A program made the translations under genes and the position numbers. The notes under the pieces are model-generated. The model did not search any database and was not told where the DNA came from. It saw nothing but the letters and a program-made list of their open reading frames with translations. Below are positions 36,267-46,726 of a DNA stretch of 64,000 nucleotides, one piece after another; the first letter of the stretch is position 1; every line of letters starts with the position of its first letter. The DNA comes from Icerya purchasi (taxonomy: Eukaryota > Arthropoda > Insecta > Hemiptera > Monophlebidae): assembly GCA_039619475.1 (NCBI GenBank), contig CM077115.1:488891352-488955351 (forward strand). Reading direction: 5' to 3'.

Positions 36267-37115
36267 ATGGGGACATTAAAAGAACCTATAAAATCAAGTT
36301 GGGCAGATGAGATAGAAGAAGAAGTATCCGGAGGAAAGAAAACGTTACCTCCCTCGACAGAAGTCGTTGAAAATAACAACCGGATCATTACTACGTACAG
36401 ATATGTAGAAGACGATAAAATTGAAAAGATCGTTCGCGTGTATAAAATAGAACGCAGACTGGTTTCAAAGGCCGTAGCTGTTCGAAAAAATTGGAAAAAA
36501 TTCGGAGAATCGGAAGATGATAAACCGGGCCCAAATTCTACAACTACGTTGGTTAGTGAAGAAATTCAAATGCAGTTCATAACGAATAAAGAAGAGGCCG
36601 ATAAAGCTGAGGAAAATCCTCTGGATAAACTGAAATCGGAAAAAAGTCTGATGAAGTGCCGAATATGTAACGGTGATCACTGGACGCTGTGGTGTCCGTA
36701 TAAGGAGACGATGGCTAAACAAGGTGCTCAAGAAAAGTCAAATGCGGGCGCCGGTCTACCCGGTGGTCCGGACGATAAATCGAAAACTCAACCGAATAAG
36801 TACATAGCTCCGTCTTTGCGGGAAGGTGCTACCAGTAAACGCGGCGATACCAGTAATCCTCGATTCGATGCGCTCGCTATTCGAATTACGAATCTGTCTG
36901 TAAACACTACCGATCATGATCTGCAAGAACTGATAAAACCATTCGGTCCTATCAGCAAACTGTATCTAGCCAAAGATAAGGTAACCGGTCTTTGTAAAGG
37001 TTTCGCGTATATCCATTTCAAAAATAAGACAGACGCACAAGCTGCTATTACGAAATTAAACGGGCACGGATACGATCATCTTATATTGAGCGTTGATTGG
37101 TCTAAGCAGTCGTAA
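36267..37115 (+). CDS. EIF3G: eIF3g, translation initiation factor 3 subunit G
   Basis: Known role: eIF3g is a core eIF3 subunit on the 40S ribosome in the cytoplasm that contacts mRNA during scanning. Seen: 282 codons, uninterrupted, of usual length (human about 320, fly about 270). The N-terminal eIF3g domain begins KSSWADEIEEE and includes TTYRYVEDDKIEKIVRVYKI. A zinc knuckle has Cys131, Cys134, His138 and Cys143 (CRICNGDHWTLWC). A C-terminal RRM covers about 204-280, with RNP2 IRITNL at 205-210 and RNP1 KGFAYIHF at 244-251. I start at the ATG at 36267 rather than the earlier in-frame ATG at 36207, because the extra 20 residues translate a T-rich acceptor tract and the AG lies at 36264-36265. 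The coding region has no introns and is clearly less AT-rich than its surroundings. Confidence 0.97.
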   Translation: MGTLKEPIKSSWADEIEEEVSGGKKTLPPSTEVVENNNRIITTYRYVEDDKIEKIVRVYKIERRLVSKAVAVRKNWKKFGESEDDKPGPNSTTTLVSEEIQMQFITNKEEADKAEENPLDKLKSEKSLMKCRICNGDHWTLWCPYKETMAKQGAQEKSNAGAGLPGGPDDKSKTQPNKYIAPSLREGATSKRGDTSNPRFDALAIRITNLSVNTTDHDLQELIKPFGPISKLYLAKDKVTGLCKGFAYIHFKNKTDAQAAITKLNGHGYDHLILSVDWSKQS

Positions 37116-37184
37116 ACAGCAGTCGGTTTTTTCTATAATTCGGTACTTTTCAAAGTAATTTTATTTTTGAAATATAGGCGATAA

Positions 37185-37190
37185 AATAAA
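37185..37190 (+). terminator. Candidate poly(A) signal of eIF3g
   Basis: AATAAA about 70 nt after the stop codon. A run of 18 A at about 37502-37519 lies further downstream and looks genomic, not a tail. Confidence 0.5.
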
Positions 37191-37785
37191 AATACGTTAA
37201 TGATGTATTTTATTTAATTTTTTATTACTATTTTTACACCACCATGTATACACAATGTGTAACTTTCATTTTTATTTATATATATATATGTGTGTTTATA
37301 TATGTATGTATATAAATAATCGCTTTAGTAATGTATTTTCAAGATCCGTTGTGTCAGTGTTTAGGTGTGTGTTGTACATGAATGTGGTAAATATAAAATG
37401 AGAAATCGAGTTCTTACACTATTGTAAATATATATTTAATTAATAACGTATGTGTTTTAAGAACCGTTAATATTAAGAATTTAAATTGAAACTGGATTAT
37501 TAAAAAAAAAAAAAAAAAATGTACAGTAAGTTCTTTTAACATTGCAAGATGTTCGAGAAGTACAATTTTAAGACAGCGTGTAATGCGAAGAACAAAGTTA
37601 AGAATACTTTAAAATCAGTATTGGTAAAATAAAGAATATAAAAATATTACCAGCATAAAGAAAGCTATTAAGAAAAGGTGTTGATCGAAATATTCGGTTT
37701 TCCGGGATATAGATTAAAAAATTTTATATAGTGAAAATGTGTAAACCGCGAAGTTATTTTTAAGTTGTGTCATAGCATGTAGTAT

Positions 37786-38052
37786 AAAGAACACGGTCGA
37801 ACAGATGATGCGCAAGTATGTTAAAAAGAGCATAGGCAGAGAGTAATTCTTTTGAAAATTATTATAACGTCAAGGTGCGTATGCTTTCGACATTGTTCAT
37901 GTAACAAACCGTTGAAAATACAGTAGACGCTCGGTTATCCGACACAATTGGGGAATTGAATGTGTCGGATAACTGAAAAAGTCGAATAATACGGAGTTTT
38001 TTCAATTTTGTTTGTGTTTTTTAATTTTATTACATATTTATAAAGAACAATT
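37786..38052. repeat. 267-bp direct repeat, downstream copy (3' of eIF3g)
   Basis: Same sequence as 34998-35264. Here the second part continues into a complete transposon with both ends, so this is probably the source copy. Together the two copies bracket eIF3g with a spacing of 2788 bp. Confidence 0.93.
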
Positions 38053-38438
38053 ACAGTTAAGAAAAGAATTTCAGCATAAAAATTATTTTTTTAAAAAGGT
38101 ATTCATCGACAATTGTTTCACCTTACTTATTCGTTGTTGGGCTGCATAATCTCGCCATTTTCGGAAAATGAACGCTGTCAACGCTGCGAAATAGATTTCA
38201 GTCGACAGTTTTAAGTGAACCAGAAAGTAAATGGCTAATCGTGGGAAATTTTTATATCTCTCGGATTGTGTTGTAGTCGTGTTACATTATCATTGGAATG
38301 CATAGTTGATGCTAAAAAAAATCGAGGGAAAATCAAAACTATCACATATTAAATGTGTGTTGTGCATGATTATTCGCTTCCCTGAGAGATTTTTTAGTGT
38401 CGGATAATACGGAGTGTCGAATAACCGAGCGTCTACTG
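37921..38438 (-). mobile_element. Non-autonomous pogo/Tigger-like element, 518 bp, with TIRs and TA target duplication
   Basis: The left terminus CAGTAGACGCTCGGTTATCC is the inverse of the right terminus (38413-38438) with one mismatch over 25 bp. TA flanks both ends (37919-37920 and 38439-38440). An inner 'gtgtcggata' segment is also repeated inverted. On the minus strand at 38093-38188 the sequence encodes FRKWRDYAAQQRISKVKQLS, which looks like the very C-terminus of pogo/Tigger transposases (typically R-WRD-AA-K/Q-R then a short tail). The element thus seems to be an internal-deletion derivative, not a de novo MITE. Confidence 0.85.
38093..38188 (-). pseudogene. C-terminal remnant of a pogo/Tigger-type transposase
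   Basis: About 31 residues containing AALTAFIFRKWRDYAAQQRI. Short, but it lies inside an element whose TIRs and TA target duplication independently point to the same superfamily. Confidence 0.6.
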
Positions 38439-38713
38439 TAGTTGTAAAACTAGGTAAAGCAATGGAGCAATTTCGGGCATCAAACTGAAAATTAAAATAT
38501 ATTTTAAATTGTATATATATATATATATATAAACTCGGCCATTTTGCGACACCTCTTGCTTTCATTTCTGTCTCTTTCTCTTCTATACTTTGTATAAAAT
38601 GATGAAAATTTACAACGTAATTCTTACTGGCATCAACACAAAAAAAATAACATAATCACAAAAATCCTATCCTAATATTTAACTTTCATTATATAAAATT
38701 AATTCATTTTTTC

Positions 38714-38756
38714 GTTACATTTTTCGTTACATATTTCGTTACATAATATTGTGACA
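38714..38756. repeat. Short tandem repeat 'tttcgttacat'
   Basis: Three near-copies of an 11- to 13-bp unit in a row. It lies just outside the 3' end of the neighbouring LINE. Confidence 0.6.
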
Positions 38757-38861
38757 TTTGTAAAATAACAATTACAAAAATTCTATAAAATATAACAAAC
38801 GTTACATAAAATTGGGACACTTTTTCGAATGGGGGATAGCCTAAGAATTACGTTGTAATTA

Positions 38862-40355
38862 ATTATTATTATTATTATTCTATCTCCCTCGTTGCCGAGT
38901 ATGAGTGCTGCTTTACTGCTATTGATGTTTGTGTCGAAGATGGGACACTAAGCCAATACGATGACTTGCCCGGAAGCCACATATATGACAGACTGTCTGA
39001 TGTTGGCTACTTGTGGACGCTCCATGATTAATTGACGTTGCTTTTTTCTTCTTGTTTTTACGTGCCATTGCTAGCTCCTGTATTATATTCTCCGCAATGG
39101 ATCTCCATTCGTTCCTGTTTTGTGCAATTGTTTCCCACTCAGTTTTCCTTGGTTTTATTTTCATAGTTTTTAAATCGTTTGCCAGTACATCCTTATGGCG
39201 CAACTTAGGTCTACCAACTTGTCGCTTTCCAGCTTCTAATACGCCATATAGCACTTTCTTTGGAATGCGGTCATCTTTCATTCGTATTACATGTCCAACC
39301 CATCTCAGGCGCCTTACAGCCAGGATTTGTTCAATAGACTGAACTGTTGCTAGGTTTAGCACCTTTTCATTTGAAACATGGTGTTTCCAGCTTATTTTCA
39401 GTATTCTTCTTATTACACTTTGATGGAAGACCTCCCACTTTTTGATGTGTCTTTTCATGATCGGCCATGTTTCGCTTCCATATAATAATGTTGGCAGTAT
39501 TATAGCTTTGTATACTGCAACCTTAGTTGTTGTACTTAAGTCTTTATTTTTGAAAACCGTCTGCGAAAGTTTGCCATGCGCCGAATTTGCATTTTTAATT
39601 CGATAAGCAATTTCGTCATCTAAGTTCGCGTCTTTGCTTACATAACTTCCAAGATACTTGAAGGTATTTACATTTCTCAGCTTTTTGTCTTCTATATATA
39701 GATCAGCTATGTCGTTAGCGTTTATGTTTACTTGCAGAATCTCAGTTTTTTCACAATTTACCCTTAAGCCGAATTTACGATATGCTTTCTCCAAGTAAGT
39801 TATGACATTTTGTAGTATATCAGGCTTTTCGCATATTAAAGCACAGTCGTCCGCGTACTGCAGGGTTTCGATCGTAAAATGTTTAGTCGTTTTTTTTAAA
39901 TTGAATTTGGCTAAATTATATAGACCACCATCGAAGCGAAACTTTATTCTTGCACCGGTATTACAGGTATGTTGTCTGAAGGCAGTATGGATTATACTTA
40001 TGTAAAAATTAAACAACATTGGTGCCAGTACACAGCCCTGTTTGACTCCAGTATTTATATCGAATGGATCTGCGATTCCGGTATCGGTAACAACAGAAGT
40101 TTTCATGCCATTATGCAACTGCTGTATTATTCTAAGCATCTTTGGTGGACATCCAATGCTTTCTAAACACATCCATAATACGTCCCTACTCACTGAGTCG
40201 AAAGCTTTTTTGACATCTATAAAAGCTATGTACAATTTAGTATTTTGTTCCCTGGCTTTTTCAATAACCTGCCGCATTGAGAAAATCATATCTGTCGTAC
40301 TTCTTTGCTGCCGGAAACCACACTGTTCTTCCGGCATGCAAGCATCTAAAAGTGC
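38862..40355 (-). mobile_element. 5'-truncated LINE with an open reverse transcriptase frame and C-terminal zinc finger
   Basis: About 478 codons of element coding sequence, ending at 38919, are open without a stop. Reverse transcriptase motifs in order: CGFRQQRST, motif A AFIDVKKAFDSV, GVKQGCVLAPMLFNFY, the catalytic YADD, and GLRVNCEKTEIL. The C-terminal part follows: FKYLGSYV, RRLRWVGHVIRMKDDRIPKK, GRPKLRHKD, and a C2H2 finger CHICGFRASHRIGLVSH (ending RHKH). The 3' tail is a trinucleotide array, (AAT)n on the coding strand, at about 38862-38881. The endonuclease and the front of the RT are missing; the break lies at a (TA)n tract, and the first 18 residues of the long frame read this microsatellite. 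The clade may be RTE- or CR1-related; I cannot decide. Confidence 0.88.
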
Positions 40356-40929
40356 TATATATATATATATATATACGAGTATATATAAATAATCAGTAAA
40401 CAAAACCAAGACCGATGTGCGGTGTTACCAAATAAAAGATTTTTATTATATTCAGGGAATTTGTATGTTAAACCGTGTACATAAGTATACACTGTACATT
40501 TTTATACTCTCTGCAGCAAATGGTATTTAGTTTTGTTATTTTATTTCACGGTGGTATCATATAATAATATGATGGTTGTGCAGTGATTGCCCAATGTTCA
40601 GATATATCTTTATTAAAGTCTCGAAATTTCTTTTATCCGCGTTGTTCGAGTGAAAATTTATAATTATATCTTCTACAAAATGGGAATATAATGATTTTTT
40701 TTCCTTGCTATTTTACGCCTAGTCGTCTTATTAACTATTTGGTAATCTACGGAATAAGTTAAAATAACATGAATATGTAACCCATCCAGTGAACGGTGCT
40801 AAAATTAACATATATGTATACACAAATTGCATACACACATTCTGTTGTATTCTCACGGGCACATACATACCATAGACGCACGCACCCGCACACATATTAT
40901 TTATTCATTTATAATTTATATGAAATCTT

Positions 40930-42150
40930 GAGGTCGTTTTCTATTCAGCCTACGTCCCTCGCTTGGGTTACTCAGCAGTTCTTTTGTTGTACTATTAACA
41001 TGTTCTTTCAATCATCGTCGAGCAGCAGTTTCTATTTCACATTCTTTACAAATTTTACTCCAAGATCTTCATGGATCGTGATGTTGGTTATGTACCATGG
41101 AGCAGAGATGATAGGATGTAGTAACTTATTCTGTACTCTTTGTTTAATTGAGATGTTGCTATTTTTGGCACGGCAACATAATTGGCAGCCGTATTGCCAG
41201 ACACCGGTTTAAGAATTTACTTATAAAGTAGCAACTTGTTTTCATATTGATTTCTTACCGAACAGCTAGTACAGTTGCCGACTCTTGATGTTCAACTCAT
41301 TTCGCTTTGTTATAATGTGCTTCCTCCAAGTTAAGCGTTTGTCAAGGTGTATACCGAGATACTTTTTACATCTTCTTTCTGAATAATCTCCACTCTATTC
41401 ATCGTTATATTTCTGGATGAATCGATTCTTCGGTTAGTGAAAACTACTCGAGATGATTTACCTTCATTAATCTTTATCTTCCATAATTTGCACCAAGATG
41501 TTGTATATTGTAGAATTTCGATAAAGGTTTCGTATGTTCCCGAACTGGTAAATTCGCGTCGGCGCCAAATGATGTGCTGTGGCTAATTTGCACATTATTG
41601 AATTCATTCTCTGGATACATTTTCATTTGAGAAGTTTTTTTTACGTTCTTACGGGGGGGGAGGGGGGATAATTTGAAGTCAATCGGCGTATCTAAATAGA
41701 GCTGATTGTTTCGAAGGAAGAGTTATGTAGACTAAGGTGAAGATGTATTATCGACATTTTCATAGTCAACAGAAAAGGATTATTTCGATTTTTATAGATA
41801 AAAAAGTTGAAACTACCTTCTGGCGCCACTTCTATATTGTATTTAACGCGTTTTGAAGGATTTCTGTTTTGAACTCTGAAAATATCGCTGTGTCGTCGAG
41901 CGAATACCAAAAACTTTATAGGCGCTTCTACGTTATTTGAGGTAACGTTAATGTAGAGTTACATTGAACAGAACTCGACTTAATACCGTATTCCCCTTAT
42001 TCCATTTTCAGATATTCGGGTTTTAGTTGTGCTGATTCCACATCTTATCCTGAAGTTGTTATGCGCCTTCAGATGTTCCAGTTATGTGCAAAAGTTGAAC
42101 TAATTTTATATCGCGGGGTTTTCAAGTCTAGGAATACTGCTTGTAGCGTA
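40930..42150 (-). pseudogene. Decayed LINE reverse transcriptase
   Basis: Reading the minus strand across many stops gives fragments in LINE order. Near 42130: AVFLDLKN, the motif A region. Near 41480: WCKLWKIKINEGKSSRVVFT, as in the usual WRIKINEGKS-VTF block. Near 41400: EDVKSISVYTL. Near 41200: ILKPV-GNTAANYVA. Near 41090: SAPWYITNITIHEDLGVKFV, the hallmark PWY-N-IH-DL block of Jockey-type elements. A mutated, long-dead copy of Jockey type. Upstream limit and catalytic YADD are not recognisable. Confidence 0.75.
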
Positions 42151-45100
42151 CGATGGTAGCGCTATCTGTGAAAGTACTATAGCTATGATGAAATGACTTG
42201 TTAAATCCCCGTACTGATTTAGTTATTAGTTTCTAATTTGTATAATTGGGGAGACATAGTCTATTTTTCGTATATAACTTTCCAATTTTGTCGTTTTAGT
42301 ATAACGACTGCAGTTCTTCACGGGTCGCAGAATATTCTTCTCATCCATATGTGGTGGTGACATTAAGAATATGAAAGAAAATTTCAATTACTAGTGATGA
42401 GAATTCTTCTCAGAGGAGAGTGATACACGAAAGAAGCCGAGGCATGATGAGAATTTCATGTATCTATTTGCGCATTAAAGTTCATTCGTTGTAATTGCGT
42501 TGCGTAATTCTGCTATGACAAGTCGAAATTTTTATTTTTCTAATTCCATGGTGCAATTTTTATCGTTCTCTATGACTGAGTAATGTAAAACGGACACTTG
42601 TACAATCTGCGAAAGTGCACTGATAAGGGTGACGTCGTTATGCTCTATGTATTTCTTATATTTTATTACTATTTGATAGAGCTATATTTTCTTTAAAGGT
42701 GTGCCTAAGTTGAATTAGTGAATTTGTTTCGTAATAGCCTGTTTGTTGATTTTAAAATTTGCTACGTTTGAGCTCGAATTTTATCGTTTTCAATTCGATT
42801 TGTAATCAAGAAGGATATCAGGGTGGCCGCCACCCAATCAGGGATTTTGTCGTAAAACCGGGGAAAAAGGGTAAAAATAGCCAAAAAGGATATTTTTAAT
42901 ACGGATTTGAAACGAAAATTGAATGCATTTTTTACTGCACTTTAAATAAATTACCGAGTCCTGTTTTATTCGTATAACATACGAGTACGCTGCGGCCATC
43001 GAATATTATCAATGGTAGCAAAAAAATCCACTCTTTTTTTTTTGCACAATTCTCTAGTAATCAGGAAATCAAGAGGATTTGGACTGGGAAAATCGGTAAT
43101 TTAAAAATTATTTTTGGATGGCAAATATCTACATTTAATTCTTTAGGGGCCTGGTCATCTTTTTCGCAAACTGTTATTTTACACCGTTTAGTTTGCCATC
43201 GTAGTCGTCTGTTTATTGGTGTGATTGTTGAATTTGCACTCTCGGTTAACTTATCGGTGAAATGTTTTACTAGTGTTCGTCAGTGTTTAATTCGTATTTT
43301 TTCTTTTCGGGCTAACTTCGATTAAGAGGCGCTGCTAATTTTCCGAATTAGTTTTTTTTCTTCTGATATTCCACTTTTTTTATTATTTGTGAATTTATTT
43401 TTTTATCCTCGAGTACCTGAAAATCAGCGGCATATCATCGTTTTCCTGCATAGCCGCATAGCTGACGGTATTAAACGTCTGTTATTGACTGTGCGCTATG
43501 AGCTCAACTACGACGTGTATATTCCGGAGGATTTAGTAAGATTTAAGGCATGTATTATTTGATAAACTAACCTATCCGATTTGTAAGAATTGTTCGCTTT
43601 AAAATCTCTTAACAGTAGCAGAGGTGCAGGTAAGTTTTGTGATATGTTTGGGAGATTGTTTTTCTACCTATTGTTATTTCGTTTTGTGCGAACTGTATAC
43701 TGCGTAATATACTTGTAACCGTGTTAAGTCAAAGAGCTTTGCAACAATTTCTAGTTGTATTGCTTTTTCCTCTGCCGCTTCTTTATTTATATATGAAATC
43801 TCCTTTTCTACCCGTAATGTTTATATAGCAGATAAATTCATCGTATGTGAAAAAAAATCTTGCATTCTTTTTCATTATACCTTATTAGCAGCGAGTTGTA
43901 TATTTGAGATTTTTCCGAATTATTTGCGTAAACTCGTCTTCGCTGGTTAATAATATGTTCGAATTCCGTTATCTTGAAGTTAAATTAACATATCGATATG
44001 TAGGAAACTAAAATTGTTAGGTCTGAATTTCATTGTAAATATTCTGAGACATACATTATTCGTTATTGCTGAATATTGAGACAGTATTATTCGTCTAGAC
44101 TTCTAGAAGAGTTACGTTTTCATACATTAATAAGGTGTATTTCGTCGTAGGTTTGTACGTCGTTTGAAATAGTTTTACTGACTACGAAGATACTGCGATC
44201 CTATCATTACTATGAAACTGACGTATTTTCTCGCTAATATAAACAATACCGTTTCGCTGATGGAGTTTGTGAAGATCATCCCTCAAGTAATTTATGAAAA
44301 AGCTTCTGAATGTAAACTTTTTGCTCGGTGGGACTTACGCGATTTCATGTTTAAATTAGCAGTTCTATTTTAGGCATTAAATACTACTAATGGGTAACTG
44401 TTTATTATCTTTGACAATATTATGTGAACTAATTTGCAATTTAGTGTTTTATATTTCATAGCTATTGTATAAAAAATACACTTTTGTATTTATCTGTCAA
44501 CATTTCAATGTTAAAAGCACAGCAGTGGGCAGACATAACTCGAGAAGAACTGCTTCAAAAATCAGCATATTATAACTTTAGTCTTACGCCTCTTGGTTTT
44601 TCGTTTTAACTTCTCTTTCGCTGCTTATTAGAGTGACGCGTAGTTTACATTATCAAAATCATTTCTATTATAATTTTATCAACTTTTACCGTCACAGTGT
44701 GTGCTGCTAGTACTGTTCTTTTTTGATATCGCGCATATTTTGCTTAAATAATTTTTTCCCATTATTGTAGTAATTGTGTCACGACATTTAGAATTCAATT
44801 TTTAAATTGTCGTGCTAATTTTTTTCTTCTTTTTTTTCAATTTAAAAATTTTAATCCAGAAATTATAAAAATTCGAATAGAACGTGTAGTTTAAGTTAAT
44901 TCTACCTCTAAAATCAGTCGTATGAGTAAATACGTTTCTCAAAAACTCATCCCATACGTAAATTCATATTTATATCTGTATTCATTGTTTTGCGAATTGA
45001 TGTAAAACTTGATGAAGGTTTATTTTTTCTGATATTCTTTGAATTCTGATTCGCCGATCCGGATTAAAACAATCAGGAAATTTCTCACTACTGCGACTGG

Positions 45101-45705
45101 ACGTACGATAAAAAAAAAAAGCTGACTTTCGAACAATAGGCTTTTTCCGTTCGTACAAGTGATATAAATTTAAAACTTTAAATCACAGCTAACGTAAAGC
45201 ACTATCTTAATCGCGGAAATCCGACCCTGTATAAGTTTTCACTATAGGTTACAAACACAAAGAATAAAAAGCCGGGAATAAAAAAATGACTTTAGAATGC
45301 GGTACTATTATTTATTAAAGATGACAAAAAAATATATTTTCCGACTTGATCAAATAAAACATCAAAACTATTAACACAATCGTTTAAAGGCGACTACTGA
45401 GCGAAAACAAACATTACACAATTCTCGCAAATTATCCGAGAAAATATCGATGGACCGTTTCGTGGTTAATTATAAAATACTTCACCGATCGGCCCCGGCA
45501 CTCGTAAAATACTGAACTTCTACACTACACGCGTAAGCCACGCGCATTATAGCCACTCAAAACTCGAGTGTATCGGCCTAAACGTTTATGCGCTGAAGCG
45601 TATAGAACAGGGACACTCATACGTGCAATTTTCGTTCGCAGATCGAACATCGAACTAACAAGGAGACCGTACGACGGCCTTGGGGAAACGAATTTCAATG
45701 ATTTT

Positions 45706-45911
45706 TGGTGTAATGGTAGAGTATACTGTGTGGGTATAGTACGTGTAAAATATTCAAGGTGCAATACTCAAATATAATCGAGAAAAACGAATTAAAATTT
45801 TCTCCACGCTTTATGTATAGGTTATAGTAGGTGTATATATATAAGGTATAGAATGTATCGCTTGAAATTGTCGTGGCGTAAGTGATAACGTTCGATACGC
45901 GGGTTCAAATC
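45706..45911 (+). other. tRNA-like sequence in the left foldback arm (possible Pol III A/B boxes)
   Basis: TTGGTGTAATGGTAGAGTAT resembles a tRNA D-arm (A box). It is followed by a perfect 5-bp stem, TATAC / GTATA, around a 7-nt loop. A good B-box-like GGGTTCAAATC is at 45901-45911, too far away to be part of the same tRNA. Probably a tRNA-derived SINE head rather than a gene. Confidence 0.35.
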
Positions 45912-46527
45912 TAGCTATACGCATTTATTTTTCTTCCTTTTTTTTTTTTTTTAAATATATAAATACTTATAATTAATTCCTTTATTAAAAAAGTAAATAA
46001 ATTATTTATTTATTTACTCATTCATTTATTTTTGTATTACTTATTGTTTTTTTCAATGCTTTTTTATGATTTATTTCATTAATTTAATTTCTACTATTCC
46101 GATAGAAATTAAACTTGAATAAATAGGTAAAAAAGCTTTGAAAAAATCAATAAGTAATACAAAAATAAATGAATGAGTAAATAAATAAAGTGTAAGAATT
46201 TGTGTATAAATAAAAAAAAAAAAAAAACGTTCACAGCTAGATCACAATCTTTAACTATCGTAAATAATATTCAAATTACAAAAATTTTTTATTATATTCA
46301 AATAGTAATAACTTAAATAAAAAGTAAAATTATAAAAATGTTAGACGTGGAATAGTAGAATAAAATTTATAATAAAAAATCGTTAAAAAAAAAAAAAGTA
46401 ATAAAAAAAATGAATGAGTGAAAACAAATAAACGGTTTATTTACTTTTTTAATAAAGGAATTAATTATAAGTACTTGTATGTTTAAAAAAAATGGGGGGG
46501 GGGAAGAAAAATAAATGCGCATAACTA

Positions 46528-46726
46528 GATTTGAACCCGCGTATCGAACGTTACCACTTATGCCATGGCAATTTCAAGCGAAGTGTTCTCTATAACACTT
46601 ATATGTAACCTATACATTAAGTGTGAAGAAATTTTTAATTCGTTTTATTCGATTATATTTGAGTATTGCACCTTAATATTTTACACATCGTAGTATATCC
46701 GCATGGTATACTACCACTGAACCAAA
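46528..46726 (-). other. tRNA-like sequence in the right foldback arm
   Basis: On the minus strand, TTGGTTCAGTGGTAGTATAC (from 46726) matches the A-box region of tRNA-Gly closely. The B-box-like GGGTTCAAATC lies at 46538-46528. It is the inverted counterpart of the left arm, and here the A box is better preserved. Confidence 0.35.

Noticed and set aside
37501..37520. Poly(A) of an eIF3g retrocopy
   Set aside because: The A run is about 390 nt past the stop and 310 nt past the AATAAA, no target duplication pairs with the 5' side, and a splice acceptor precedes the ATG.
39052..40392. Plus-strand open frames opposite the LINE RT
   Set aside because: Shadows of the minus-strand RT frame. The same applies to 63421-63699 and 33004-33225.
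45840..45920. tRNA gene
   Set aside because: A B-box-like GGGTTCAAATC is present, but the T stem pairs poorly and no acceptor stem or full cloverleaf forms. It is better explained as a SINE-like relic in the foldback arm.
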